DNA of 64,000 nucleotides from Schizochytrium sp. TIO01 (Eukaryota > Sar > Bigyra > Thraustochytrida > Thraustochytriidae). Below are positions 21,901 to 33,800 of this stretch, one piece after another. A model generated the notes under the pieces. That model saw only the letters and a list, made by a program, of their open reading frames with translations, was not told the origin of the DNA and made no database searches. The stretch covers positions 122,600 to 186,599 of the forward strand of contig SMSO01000031.1 in the NCBI GenBank assembly GCA_004764695.1. Direction: 5' to 3'. A program made the translations under genes and the position numbers. The first letter of the stretch is position 1, and every line of letters begins with the position of its first letter.

Positions 21901-24900
21901 AGGGATCCAAGGATCCAGCAAAGGCTTTAGCTAAGGCACTTCGATCTCGAGGTCTCGTCGAAAACGAAGAAAGTGACCCAGAGGGGCTACGCAAATTCCT
22001 ATCAGGAGAACTTGAGCTTGATGATAAAATCGTTGATGTTCTTGAATTCTCATTTGAGAAGAACATAGTGGGGTTTATTTCATTTGTAGATGGACTTATG
22101 ACCCCGAACATCCCAAAACCCTCTAGCACATCGGCAGGTGCCCTCACCAAACTGCGGCTTGCTGCACTCTCTCAAGAGCAAGCAGCGCTGGCAGGCAAAC
22201 ATTATGGGCTTTTAAATAGCGACAAGCCTCTAAAGACTCGAGTTCGTCAGCTACTCAAAGCGAAGGCGCCTAAACTTGCGACCAAAGACAGAATCCAGGC
22301 TCTGCTAGAAGAGGCATCTGATGAGGACAGTCTTATTCAAATGCTTGCAAAGAAATACCGCATTAAGATTCCACCAAACCTGCGTCTCGAACTTGAAAAG
22401 CAAGATTCTGCGAAGTCGGGAAATGTTAATGCCAAAAAGGCTATAACTATTGCATCCAAGCTCTTCTCTGCAAAGCTGGATAAGTCCCAGATTGAAGCTT
22501 GCTCTGCGCACTTTGCTCAGGGCGAGAATCTTTCTTTGCGTGCGCTAGTAGCATGTATTCAGCCGAAAATCTCTAGGGGGGAGCTTCTGCAGAAATTAGC
22601 AACTGCAAATAATCTAGCTCTCGACTTTGCTCAAAAGAGCCTCTTTGATCTGGTCACTGAGCAGCTCGGAGGAAAAGCGAAGGCTGCAGAGGAAGCCAAA
22701 TTTGTCTATGCTTTGTACTCCTTAGGTACTTGTCTTACAGTGGAAGATATATATGCTATTGCGAGTGCACTCTCTGGAAAGACTAGTGATGGGCGTGTGC
22801 GTCTCATGGGATTAATAAAGCTTATATCTGTAGGATCTAAAATGACAAAGAGCTCAAATGGGGACAGTGACCAGTCATCTAATGATGAAGATAGCGATAA
22901 AGATGGAAGTGGTAGCGAGACATCAGAAAGTGGAAGCTCTAGCGACTCTGATAACGGTAGCAAATCTGACGAGGATAGTAGCAGTGGCTCAGATGAAGAT
23001 GATAAAAAGTCTAACAAAGGCACCGGGTCACGATGGTTCTCAAGTATTCGCAACAAGAGTCGAGAACTCTTAAAAAGGTCTGCAGATGCGGGTAGAGATG
23101 ATGCTCAATCAGATTCTGAGGGAGAAAGTAGTAAAAGTGGAAATGATTCCGAGGGAGAAAGTGATGAGGAAAGTATAGATGATTCCGAAGAAGAAAGAGC
23201 CACATCACCTCGACGCCGAGGAATCAAGAGCTTGATGTCTAAAGAGTTTCAACAGCGTCTTCTTGCTATTGAACCCAAAACACGTCAAACCATAATGCAA
23301 CATCTTCAAAAGGCAAGTAAAACTAATGAAGGCAAGGTGCCCGCTAAGTTACTACTCAAAGAACTTTCATTGAAAGCAGAAAAACTCAGTAAAGAGGATC
23401 TAGCTCTAATAAAGGCAATGTTTACCTATGATTCAGGTGGAGACGTTTACCTGGATGATGCAGCTCTAGTGCTACAAAGTATACCTACCAAGGGGCAAAG
23501 ACGGGTTCTGTCTAAATTTGTTGAAGAATTTCATCAATTAGAAAGCAAGAAACAAACAATGCTTCTACGGGATCTTCAACAAAAAGGCAAAACAAGAACA
23601 ATGAAGCACGGTCGATTCATAAAATTGCTGAAAACACATGGATTCAAGACTATTGGTAGCAAAAAATCATTAGAGGCATGTTTGAAAATTGTCCAGAGCC
23701 CTGCGTCTCTAGGAACAGTGGACACCATTTATTTTGCCAAGATCATGATGGGTTCGTGTGACCACCAGAGGCTAGCTTTAAAACTGCGGCACTCCTGCAC
23801 ACTTTTACAGGATCTTCGTGGCGTGGATCTTCGTGCTATTTGCAAATCCCGAAGGAATGATAAAATGAAGCTGGACGACTTCATAGATTTCATAGGGCTA
23901 CTTGGGATTCCACTAGCAGAAAACGAACTGCGTTGCTTCACAAACGAGTCGCAAAGTTCACGAACTTCAGCAAAAGATGGTGAAAGTGACGGAGAAGATG
24001 CAGAAGATGATGAAGAAGATGGAAAGGGCTTCCCATACTACACTTTGCATCTACTCGGGGAATTTGCCAAAGGCAAAGGAAAATTCCACGGTAAGAATCG
24101 ACAAGGGAAGCAAGGTGTCACCAATGAACCAGCATTCTCGGAGTCTGAAGAGTCAGCTTCCTCAAATGAATCTGAGAACGAGGATTCCAGTGACGATGGT
24201 GATTCCAGTGAAGAAGACGGTGAAAAAAAGAAACGAAGAAATCGTCAACGCTCTAAATCCGGTACAAACAAGACGAGTCAACGAAAGAATAGACGCAAGT
24301 CAAATATGGGTAGTGATAGCGAAGATTCAGAAGATGACTCAGATGAATCTGACGGTTCTCATGATAGTGAAGATAATTCGTCCTTCTCTGGAGAATCATC
24401 TGGATCTAGCAGCGGTAGTGAGAGTAGAAGTGGGAAGTCGTCTGCTTACTCGAGCAAAGGTTCAAGCGAGTCGGATGATGAATTAGCGAGTATTGGCTAT
24501 AGCGAAAGTGAGTCAAGTAGGTCATCGGGAGATGAAAGTTGGGGTTCATCTCGACACCGACGTGCGTCGCGATCACGCTCTCGTTCGCGTTCACAATCGA
24601 CAATCCGTCGAGCGACAAAAGCAAAGATGGACCAACGCTTCAAACGTGCACTGGAACACTCCCTCCGCCGTGCATTTGAGGTTCTCGATGATGAAAATAA
24701 CCGTGCACTAGATCCCAGAGAGTTAGGACGAGCTATGCTTGCAATGGGCCGTGAGTGCTCTGAGCTAGAAATCCGACAGACTGGTCAAGATTTAGGCTTC
24801 GAAGGAAAGCTCACGAAACATAGCTTTGTTAAGATGGGGGTAGCACTTGTCCATGCACAAGCGGGTAAATTATCGTCTCAACGTGAACAAGAGATGCGCA

Positions 24901-26636
24901 ACGTCATGGAGCGCATGGACCAGACTGCATCAGGAACACTTTCGATCCGAGAGTTTCTTAGAGCATTGTATATTCTGTACAAAGAGGGAATGACAAAAGA
25001 AGAGGCAAAGTTAATTGTCAAGCTTGCTGACATCGATCGAGATGGAACTATCCAATATGCTCGATTCATTGCAATGTTGAAGCTAGGAACTTGGTCTAGC
25101 TTTGATAAAAAGGTTTGTGCTGCGACTCTCAAACTTATACAAGGCCCTGTATACGATCCATCAGCGTATTTAAAAAAGTACGTTCGTACACCAAGTAACT
25201 ACCGTCCTCCAGTCATGCAAGAACTTGACAAAACTGAGACAAATGCTACTGCTTCGGTGCTTGTGGAGCCTTTGGCCCGAGACTCGCGAGTGACAGAGGC
25301 ACGGGCTATGGCAAAAGCTCGAATTTCAGAAAGTACTCAGACGTTGCAAGTCCAGCTCCGGGTGGCTCGCGGTATCCCTGTAATTGCCGACGAGAAACTT
25401 GCGCAGCGCGTTCTTGAGCGTCGTGCACGTGTTTGTCTTTGGAGAAAGCCCATGTCACTTAGTACCGAGAAACAGGAAGGCGGAAACGCAGATAGCTCAG
25501 ATGACGAGGACAATGCCAACTCTAGCGGGGAAGAGGGGGACGACATTTTTGCGTTGAAGAAGGATTTACAGAAAATTCCTGATACTCATCTTAAGTATGC
25601 CGGCAATCCACATGTACTAAAGGCAAACTGGGATCGCTCTGAAGAAGACAAATGGTACTTTGTACACACACGCCCTACAATAGGAGCCGGGGCTTTGGAT
25701 GAGCTTTTGGTGCGCATCCCTGAAGGTCTAACTGATTTGTGTCAACTACGAGACGAAACCTTGGTGCTTCTGGTGGAGCTATCCGTCATGCTCGAAACTG
25801 GGCCCGACGAGCGAGCACCTCCAATTGAAATGAGTTGTGGTTGGTGTGTTTTTGAAATTCCTGATCTTGACCGTGCAAGTTATGATGGCCACGAGCTACG
25901 CAGTCGTGTGATGGGAGGTTCTCCTCTTAACCCTTTTGACATTGCCAAAGATGACATCCTTGCGCGGCGCCATGGCTGGAGAGCACTGCGGCGATCTCTT
26001 AGCTCCGTCGAAACTGTTCCAGAAATTCGTCTTCGCTGCCAAAACATGCATCGAGCCAGTCGATATCGCAAGAATGCCTTGCGCCTTCTCCCGGCACCAT
26101 TCATCACACCAAGAGCAGCCCTTCCCCTCCTTAAAATTTATATGCAGTTACGCGCGGCATTGGAGGCTACGAGAGACGAAAATCGTCATCTGACAGCTCT
26201 ATCAACGTCTAAGCGTGACAAGCAATATGCCAAAGCTCGTGCAGATGGCGATGCAGTGAAATTTGCTCCAGTACTTCGAATCTTTCCTCAAATTCTCCAA
26301 GACCCAGATCTACTTGCACTTATTGCTAAACGCTGGTATGCTCTTAGCACTAGCTCGCGCCGTGGTAGAAAGCGAAAGCATGCCGCTTTCCAACGTACGG
26401 TTCTCAGTATCTGGCCTATGTTGTGCGCAGTTGAGCGTAAAGGCGATGCAAACCTCATGTCTCCAACAGCACGAAAAACTCGCAAAATGGTCAAGCCAAC
26501 TGCAGATTTTTTCTTCTCTTCTATCCCATCGGCTTCCGCAGTGCACAACGGTAAGACCTCTACTAGCACTACAACTCGTGACGATGCCTCAACATTGCTC
26601 TTTCGACCTTTTAACATTCGCGAAGCCACCATATAG
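18990..26636 (+). CDS. Giant Tudor-like / EF-hand / nephrocystin-1-domain protein
   Basis: 2548 residues in one exon. Three Tudor/SH3-like barrels at about 11-63, 97-148 and 197-250 share GDRVLxxFRG...YPGxIxxV...YDDGD. EF-hand-like modules follow, mostly degenerate: DVRGDGTVSGED near 530 and DSNNSQSLDIKA near 590. The clearest are near the C-terminus, DDENNRALDPRE, DQTASGTLSIRE and DIDRDGTIQYAR (1890-2030), the last with Arg in place of the final Glu. Between modules lie Ser/Asp/Glu linkers resembling CK2 target sites, and an RS run near 1855. From about 2110 to 2540 the protein matches the C-terminal nephrocystin homology domain of NPHP1: SCGWCVFEI, then LRCQNMHRASRYRKNALRLL, then FPQILQDPDLLALIAKRWYAL, in the same order. 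NPHP1 acts at the ciliary transition zone. A Ca-responsive ciliary or basal-body scaffold is inferred. Confidence 0.8.
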   Translation: MSQRGSARNSLSEGDRVLAHFRGNVDAKEYPGVVKRVHNNGAIDVAYDDGDFDKALPASVVRPANQGKTSPRRARTQSREPDSSSADDTTGNVSLAKGDRVLCRFRGKGDEYPGTITHVYTRTGSIDVAYDDGDKDIRIPISAARPLEQRAKPRSGRSPRQHDGIEEEVLSEETRAPKSRSPRRSRTTSSSRGRWKVGTPVLARFRGKPNAKEYPGKIAKVHGDGTLDIHYDDGDVDQHMDPQFVTMRNSSDVSQSEEEEEGEDSNNEENQNRHNHANSGEKDKPCKLVERLAQAILQSETFAPGAQVIVMQAGQSRSGGRRRSQSGVIDGVDKRGSSLTVTLEDGTTLNNVPTSDVQLDNASAVSWQRLRTLLKNSCEDDRGSTLPRTGLVAALSDALNMRISKRESLQAVECFPSSDRNSKDSINLRGFLAAIKNALDDLKRATEHTGRGDDRSEESEVTTPASPALRYALSALILQGTDQSKTLKKLLGKRFTISEFRDILESIGAKKSLINAAGLAWIHQGLDVRGDGTVSGEDFLYFASCMNVRVNQSSYEALDRARTRLQAKNGTEKILRNLYKEFERADSNNSQSLDIKAARAILLTAGIEKRDVEGILKIDFTTAKDVLSKAQKKRGKGGQSSEEDSDDSSGSDDATGTAQLNKTNTLRGSKMSINNWRLMKRSGPSTFDYNPFIGAMAVPGMSETQLQATIQPIFKTPNSSEWLSKLAKKKVLPEATCIEQLTNRFGLICTPEVLSRCAYHAKALQAKSQDGSQIDTGILRKWLVKMDVCTAKSGRVKKSVLAHYRKYLGNDAKKINALLQKYRKNGQGKDEDETKNSDSESDSDAGRSSPKAWLARAEFMKMVETEKPKMMKEPALVRGGLELFGIGPEGSVDVRSLTRALSSGDSGEESDVSDDGDKKSEEDATSSEGDSESSEDSGSDSDTQGSSKGEVFLATQARKHILKATQKKLPKGSKDPAKALAKALRSRGLVENEESDPEGLRKFLSGELELDDKIVDVLEFSFEKNIVGFISFVDGLMTPNIPKPSSTSAGALTKLRLAALSQEQAALAGKHYGLLNSDKPLKTRVRQLLKAKAPKLATKDRIQALLEEASDEDSLIQMLAKKYRIKIPPNLRLELEKQDSAKSGNVNAKKAITIASKLFSAKLDKSQIEACSAHFAQGENLSLRALVACIQPKISRGELLQKLATANNLALDFAQKSLFDLVTEQLGGKAKAAEEAKFVYALYSLGTCLTVEDIYAIASALSGKTSDGRVRLMGLIKLISVGSKMTKSSNGDSDQSSNDEDSDKDGSGSETSESGSSSDSDNGSKSDEDSSSGSDEDDKKSNKGTGSRWFSSIRNKSRELLKRSADAGRDDAQSDSEGESSKSGNDSEGESDEESIDDSEEERATSPRRRGIKSLMSKEFQQRLLAIEPKTRQTIMQHLQKASKTNEGKVPAKLLLKELSLKAEKLSKEDLALIKAMFTYDSGGDVYLDDAALVLQSIPTKGQRRVLSKFVEEFHQLESKKQTMLLRDLQQKGKTRTMKHGRFIKLLKTHGFKTIGSKKSLEACLKIVQSPASLGTVDTIYFAKIMMGSCDHQRLALKLRHSCTLLQDLRGVDLRAICKSRRNDKMKLDDFIDFIGLLGIPLAENELRCFTNESQSSRTSAKDGESDGEDAEDDEEDGKGFPYYTLHLLGEFAKGKGKFHGKNRQGKQGVTNEPAFSESEESASSNESENEDSSDDGDSSEEDGEKKKRRNRQRSKSGTNKTSQRKNRRKSNMGSDSEDSEDDSDESDGSHDSEDNSSFSGESSGSSSGSESRSGKSSAYSSKGSSESDDELASIGYSESESSRSSGDESWGSSRHRRASRSRSRSRSQSTIRRATKAKMDQRFKRALEHSLRRAFEVLDDENNRALDPRELGRAMLAMGRECSELEIRQTGQDLGFEGKLTKHSFVKMGVALVHAQAGKLSSQREQEMRNVMERMDQTASGTLSIREFLRALYILYKEGMTKEEAKLIVKLADIDRDGTIQYARFIAMLKLGTWSSFDKKVCAATLKLIQGPVYDPSAYLKKYVRTPSNYRPPVMQELDKTETNATASVLVEPLARDSRVTEARAMAKARISESTQTLQVQLRVARGIPVIADEKLAQRVLERRARVCLWRKPMSLSTEKQEGGNADSSDDEDNANSSGEEGDDIFALKKDLQKIPDTHLKYAGNPHVLKANWDRSEEDKWYFVHTRPTIGAGALDELLVRIPEGLTDLCQLRDETLVLLVELSVMLETGPDERAPPIEMSCGWCVFEIPDLDRASYDGHELRSRVMGGSPLNPFDIAKDDILARRHGWRALRRSLSSVETVPEIRLRCQNMHRASRYRKNALRLLPAPFITPRAALPLLKIYMQLRAALEATRDENRHLTALSTSKRDKQYAKARADGDAVKFAPVLRIFPQILQDPDLLALIAKRWYALSTSSRRGRKRKHAAFQRTVLSIWPMLCAVERKGDANLMSPTARKTRKMVKPTADFFFSSIPSASAVHNGKTSTSTTTRDDASTLLFRPFNIREATI

Positions 26637-27811
26637 TTTTCTACACCAAATCTCAGCTTGAGCAGTAACATTATTTTCTTTCCCTGTCGTTTCATCTAAC
26701 TGCAGAGTATTGTTCTATATCCTTGACTCAAGCATGCAGGAATGCGTACATGTACTCATCATCGTTGATCTCCCTACCCCGTTGTCAGGTCTTGCATAAT
26801 CGTCGACACAAAACAGTCATGATATTTCACTACCCGCCATAGCATCACCACCTAGCGCGCTTTCACATTTTCCCTTCATATCCATAGCACCACCCAAATC
26901 CTACAACCTAGTTTGCTTTTTTTGCAGCAAGCTAAAACATCTAGTTCAAGCACAAAAGAACAAGCCAAATCTCCCCTGATTCATCTTAATTGATCACAAT
27001 TAATCTCATCGTCCCAGTCACCGACGACCCGACCCCGCTCCCGTTCCAGATGTTCTAGATTTGGTACCAGATTTCAGCTCGGTACTACTTTGAGCGAAGT
27101 AGGAAGAAAAGGCAGAGATAGAAGATATTTGGGCAAACACGAATCAACTATTTGACAACTCTCGACTCATTCCCACCAGGCTCCGCCAGCTTTGCGAGAG
27201 CGCTTCCGCGCCTCTAAGCCCCCCCCGCCTCCGCTGGACCTGCTGCCGTGCTCGCGAGAGAGCTGAGTCCACGGTGGGTTCCGCGAGGCCGAGCTTCGTT
27301 CGGAGTTCGTTGTAATTTGTCATTATAATCGTTGCTGATTCATTCGCTCTTCGGTCCTCATCTCCGAATCCTTAACGTGAGGTCTATCGAGCTCACTCTC
27401 CCGGACCGCTCCACTGCCTTCTGCGAGGCGCTTGGATCCCGAGTCGACGCTTGGATTAAGCGAGCAAGTGCCGCTGCTTAAGTTGCCAAAGTAGCGGAGA
27501 GTCGGCCTGGAGAACTGGAGAACGTGTGAATCGACCGTACTACTGCTGTCGGTTAACGTGGGTTTCAAAAGAGGACCGCTTTTTGGCGACCAAATCCGTT
27601 TCTCTGCTCCGCACCTGCACTCTGGACCTCGCTTTCCGCACACCCATTGTATTTCCACTAGCAAGAGGCCCAACTCAGCTTTGGTCCAACGCCGCGACAG
27701 TTCTGCCTTCCAGAGTGGTCTCTAGCTGCTTGAAAATTCTAAACCCTTCCTTATCTTAGCTGCTGAAGAGTTCTTGAGCTTGGACTTAAAGGAGAACTTC
27801 TCTAGCCCACG
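26637..27811. other. Intergenic, probable long 5' leader/promoter
   Basis: Composition shifts from AT-rich to GC-richer near 27170-27300 (CCCCCCCGCC, CGCGAGAG words) ahead of the next gene. No gene supported. Confidence 0.5.
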
Positions 27812-30800
27812 ATGCCCGGCAACGATGGTTTGCCGCCTGGCTGGGAGATGTCAATTGACGAAGAGACGGGACGCACGTTTTACATCAATCACAACACCAT
27901 GCAAACCAGCTGGACACCCCCCGTAGAAGAGCCACTCCCACCTGGGTGGGAGCAACAACGTGATGGAGAAGGCCGCATCTTCTTCATCAACCACAACACC
28001 CAGCAAACTCAGTGGGAGGACCCTCGCCTGTCATTTGAGGATGCGCCGTCGATCTCGTACCCTTCATTTGATAATGATAACGCACAAAGTAGCGGCCCTG
28101 GTTATGATTCTGGCTACTATTCGCAGTCTATGAACAGTAGCTATGGGGCAGGGGGCAATGTGTCGAGCAACGGCAGTGGCAAGGTGTCCTGCTCTGCATG
28201 CACATTTGAGAACTCTCCTTCGGATACCGCTTGCTCCGTTTGTGGCACAGATCTTCCTAAGACAAATGCCAATAGTGGAGGTAGTAGCTACGAATCTGGC
28301 GCAAGAGCTGGCGGTTCCGATGAAATTGATGCTGCCACAGCCGCAGCCATCGCTGCTGCACAAGCTGAGGATGAGGCGTACATGTCTCAAACTGGGAGCG
28401 CTAACGAGTATATTGAGGTAACAGACCCTCGGGAATTGGAGCCCTTTGCTGTACCGGATGAATATTCGATGATTTGTACACTCTGTGCCAAGCCATTTGA
28501 CTGGAAGAATCGCAAACATCATTGCCGCTGCTCAGGTGGTCTGTATTGCCAAGACTGTAGCTCACACAAGGTTCGCTTTGCTGTTCGTGGCGAAGACGTC
28601 AAGGAGCGCCGTGTGTGCGATATTTGCTTTGAACACCAAAATGCTGGTGACCGTCACTGTTATTTGCGGTATATAGGTATTTTACGCGATGCTGGAGGTG
28701 CACGCCGCAAAGATCGTTTTCTAGCATTTAAGGGTGTTGCTCAGATGGTAGAAAGACTTCCCAATGCCATGCAGCCTCACGCTAGCGTTGAGGATCAAGC
28801 TATGGCTAGCCGCACGCTACACCAGATTGAGCGTTGTGGTGGCGCAGCAGCATTTTGCGAGCTTGTGTCCCCGGATAATGAGCGCGAAGCACAGATCGAA
28901 AGCTGTCGTGCGGTAGCATGCATGGCCGAGGTCGCAGCAAGCTCACCAAGCGGAAGTGAGGCATCTCTTTCAAGATCACGCTTGCGTAATGATCTCTCCG
29001 AAGGTTCCGTTGCAATGTCTTCAATCGCGAGCATGCTGCGCCCAGACACACCATGGGAGGCACATATGCATTTGGCCAAAGCATTTTACCTTTTAGGAGA
29101 TATGTCTGAAATTCAGCTTTCTGTACGCAAAATGAATGTGATCGGGCCTCTTTGTGAAGATCTGCTTGCCTCTGAAGAGCAACTGCAAAGCTGGACAGTG
29201 CGCGCCATATCGCGTCTCATTGATAACAATGCTGATAACGTCGAAGCTATGCTTGAGGCAAACGGCATGCAAGCCCTAGTTCTCTTGCTGACATCCAATG
29301 ATGACCTTGTCAAGGAGCACGCCACAGCAGCGATTTGCTCTGGTCTTCAGCTGGAAGTAACTAATCCTGGCCGAGGTGGTATGCTTGCATCTCGAATCCG
29401 GGATGCTATAGTAAATTTGGGCGGTACCAGTGCCTCTGTCGCGCTTCTAGGGTCAAACAATGCAACTGTTGCCCGAAGCGGCTTGCGTTTGATTATGCAC
29501 CTTTCCAATGGCCAAGCTGAGGTTGTGCGAGCTGCTGGTGCAGTCCCACTTGTGGTAGCGCTACTTGCAAGTCGTGATAGCGAAATTCAAGCAAGCGCTG
29601 CTCAGTTATTGCGAAATATTGCGCAATGCAGTATGGCAGGCAGTGCTGAGGTTTTGGAGAGCGGTGGCCTTTCAATGACAATTCCACTCTTGGGAGCTCC
29701 AGATTCTCAAACACGTAGCAATGCCGCATCCTTGTGTGAAATCTTCGCTGCTGATGAGCAGGGGTCAACAAACATTATTGAAGCCCATGCGGTGCCGGCT
29801 TTAGTTAATCTTGTGCGGGATAGTGACAACTCTGTGCGAGGACCAGCTGCAGGGACTCTGGTTCAGCTTTTGCAATGCGGATCCCACGAAAAGCAGATTG
29901 TAGTTAATGCTGGTGGTGTAGAGGCTCTTCTCGGACTTGAGAATAGTTCTGATCCCATGGTTTTGCGCCAGCTCGTTGGCGCAGTGTATTCATTTGTTTC
30001 GGACGCCTCGCTGCTGGAAAGTTTATCACGACGCATTGCCCCTCCTACTATGGCAATGAAACTTTTAGGCCTTCTTGGAGGACAACACGCACGTTCCTTG
30101 GACATGCACACCATCGAGATGCTTCTTCTAGTTGTTGCAGTTCTTTGTGGCGCTCGCGATGGAGACCAATTGAAGACTGATGCAGAGCTTGCCGAAGCTA
30201 CACCTACTGAGACTCAGACACGGGACTTGGTTGCAAGCAATGGCTCACAACTAATCCTTCCCTTGCTTTCATCTTCGCGCGATCAGCCTGCCCTCGTCCT
30301 CGCTGTTTTCCGCCTGCTTCTCTCAGTATGCAGCTCCATGAACGGCGCCACCGCTGTCGCTAAAGCAGGAGGTATCACTGCAGTTGTACGGGCACTTGAC
30401 GATTCTCTTCATGTCGAGGCCTCCGACGCCGACGCTGGCAACCTCGTTACACAGCTTCGCCAATATGGAATTGCGCTCTTTGGTCGTTTATGCAGTGGTG
30501 GAAACGCCTCCGGGGGTCGTTCTGATACAATCTCCACAGCAACTGCTGACGATGTGCGCTATGGTGTCCGTGCCATCACGCGTGTGCTGGATCAACCAAA
30601 CCATGCTGCATCTGACCACGAGCGTCTCGCGATGCAACTGTCAGCTGTACGTGCACTTCGAAGCCTGTCTTTTCACAGTGGAAATTGGGAAGCCATTGCC
30701 TCTGTTGCACTGCCTCAGCTGATTGAAATGCTACTGAGTAATGACTCTCAATCAACTTTGCTGGCAGACATTGCTTCAGTAATTTCTAACCTTGCTAAAT

Positions 30801-33800
30801 TAGAGAAGCACTCAGACATGGTCCTTGATGCAGGTGCGGTTTTTGCTCTTCTTGGTTTGCTCTCCGAGAAGGAAGGGGAAGCCGTGGAAGCAGGCTTGCG
30901 GACGCTGATTGCCTTAGCGGAATCATCTAAGCGTTGCCGGTTAGCTATTGTTGACCAAGGTGCTGCACCAAAGCTTTTGCATCTCGCCGAACAACGCGAG
31001 TCGCCAATCCCGGAGCTTGCTCTCAAATGTCTTTCCACTCTTGCCAAAGAACCTGCTAATGCACCAAAGATCACTGCAGAAACTGGCGCCACAGACTCGC
31101 TCTTACGTCTACTTAAATCACCGGACTCCAATGTTTCAGAACAGGCGATGGAGATTCTGCTTGCCGTTGCTAAAGACAGTGATACACTGTGGCAGCAACT
31201 TGTGGTCAATGCGGATATCGAGTCTGCAGTTGCGTTGCTGAAGCTAGGCCCTCCGCGAGTTCAAGGTCAGGCGTGTTCTACGATTGCAGCTTTGTGTGGA
31301 GACTCTCCTGGGTATGCTCTGTGTGCGTCGCCCACAATCCTTGAAGTTCTCCCTGTGATCGTGCAGCTTCTGACTCCTCCTGAACACTTCGGTGCAGACA
31401 AGTCCGAGTCACCTGCCAAGGAGGCTGCTGCGGCCTGTGCTCTGCTCTCTGGATCTTCTGTAGCCCGTGAAGCGCTCGTAGCTGCTGGGGTTATCCCGAG
31501 TCTGGTGGCGTTGCTTCTGCGTGAGCGTCGCCTAGGCCGGCCCCGCTCGGCAACATCCGAGCATACTCTTCGTGCTTTGTTTTCTTTGAGTTCGTCTGCT
31601 GCTTCTGAGGAAACTTCAGAGCAAGATAGTCCTAATCTTTCACTCTGGACAGGTATTCAAAAACTTGGTAAGCGCCGTGATGCTATTGACGCAGTCATCA
31701 CAATTTTGGATGCTCATATTCGAGACACCACTCCGACGCCAAGTGGATGCGACCGCATGGATATATGCGAAGAGGCAGTCGTGTTGCTCGGACGCCTTCC
31801 AGGAGCCCTGACTCCGAACGAGGTCACACTTATCGGACGATCTGCGCGTTCCATTAACTTGGTGATGGGCGAGGTATGCCCTGAGTCTCTTATGAAGGCA
31901 TGCTTGCAAACCTTGGGACGCCTCTCAAAGGAACCTTCGTTAGTGCAGGTTTTGACGGCAGCAGGCACAATCCGTACGGTTTCGCGTCTCTTGGAACCAC
32001 TTCTTAGCAGCGAAGATACGAGCCAGGATATTCATGTGGAAGCCAGTGTTACACTTCAAGCGGCCAAACTCATCGCTTCTATCGTACATGATGCCCATGA
32101 TCGAAGTGTGGATGATGCCATCATCGGTACCAAGGCCATTCCTGCTTTGGCTGCCCTTCTTACTCGTACTGATGAGTTGTTTCCTGCTCATGAGCATGCT
32201 GAAGCTGCTCTTTCTGCAGGGCTTGAAGCCATTGCTTCACTAGCTCGAGGTGGTCCTGCTGTGCAAAAGGCTATTATGAAAAGTGGTGATAGTGTACTGC
32301 CAGCCTTGGCCCAGGTTGTGGATCGTTTTGACCATGATGGAGACGAAAGTTTGCCCCGCGCTACATACGCTTTTGTTACGCTATCGCGCCTGGCTACTCT
32401 TGGCGAGCATCGGCACGCTATTGTTTCAGCAAAGCCGAGCTTGACGAATATTGCGTGTCGCGTGTTTGAGTCTACCGAAGATGCAAAACTTGTGCAAGCA
32501 GCCACTCAGTTCGTGGCGGATCTCGGTCCGTCAGTGCTAGATGGCCAAGTTGTTGAGGCGCTTGTATGTAAGGTTATCTCAAATGAGACCTTTTCGAACT
32601 CCCGAGGCCCTGCTCTACAGGCGCTGGGAGTTTATGCAATGGACCCGGCCCTTGGTGAGCAAATGCTAGACCTCGGTATCCTTGACACAGTAATTGATCT
32701 TTTGCAAGAGGACAGTCCCGAAGGAAAGCCTGGAGTCCATGTACGTAGTGCAGCAACTCTCTTGCGTCTTTTGTGTAGCCTTTCTGCAATACGTGGTGTC
32801 CAGCCAAAGCAGCCCCATGATTTGAGTAAACCTGCTGCAAACGGTGCAACAACCGTCAATGGTCAAGACGAAGATTGTGAAAAGGAAGGCGATATGGATG
32901 ATGAAGCTACTGAGTCTGAGTTGCCAAGCCCTAGTGCCCCCGAGTCTAACGGAGACAATGAAGCTGCTGCCATGAAAAACCTAGAGCGATCTGTTGATGC
33001 CTGCAGCGCTGTAATTCTTGGTGAGAAGAACTACCCTCCCAGCGTTGTTACTGAAGCACTTCTAGGTTTAAATATGTTGGTGCTGACCAAGGAGGCTCGT
33101 GAGCGTGTAGCAAAATTGCCCAAGCTCCTGCAGATGCTGAAGAGCATAGCAATTAGCGCAGCCTCTGAAACCTTTGCTGCTCAAACGGCTGCGAATGTGG
33201 TCCGCTTTATTGGTACAGGCGAGGTTCTAGAACAGGAAAGGTCTCGTCCTCGTGGTCCTCCGCCCCCGCTTGCTGCAGGAGCTGGTCCTAAATCATCACC
33301 TACGTCACCACCACCGCCTGCACCCGGGTCAGTGTCTTCAAGCGTGTCCTCGCCAGTCTTGAAACCTACGAATGGGTATGCAACTAAGCCTCCTGCACAA
33401 GCTTCGACTTTCGCGAGCTCAGCTAGTGTGGCAAGCAGCAGCAGCTCTAGGCCTGCACCACCGCCTATGATGTCATCCCAAAGTTCCCTTCCCCGTTCTT
33501 CACCTCTGATGGCGCCCCGGCAGCCACCATCTGGCCCTCCTCCACCCATCAGTGGAAGTGCCAACTCAGGTACCTTGCTTCCCACATACAGCAATACTTC
33601 TATGAACTCTTCATTCAGGCGCACTCCATCGTCATCCCAATATACGTCTGGTGGTGGTAACGGTGGTCGCTCGCTATCATCATCCTCATCAACCGCAATG
33701 TCTGACGAACAGTATGCCATGCGTCTTCAAGCAGAAGAGGATCGCCGTGCTCGTGAGCAACAGGCAAAACGGCCGGCCTCAACTCCTGCACCAGCTGCTC

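Noticed and set aside
21446-22150. 234-codon minus-strand Ser-rich frame
   Set aside because: Antisense of acidic linkers in the EF-hand protein.
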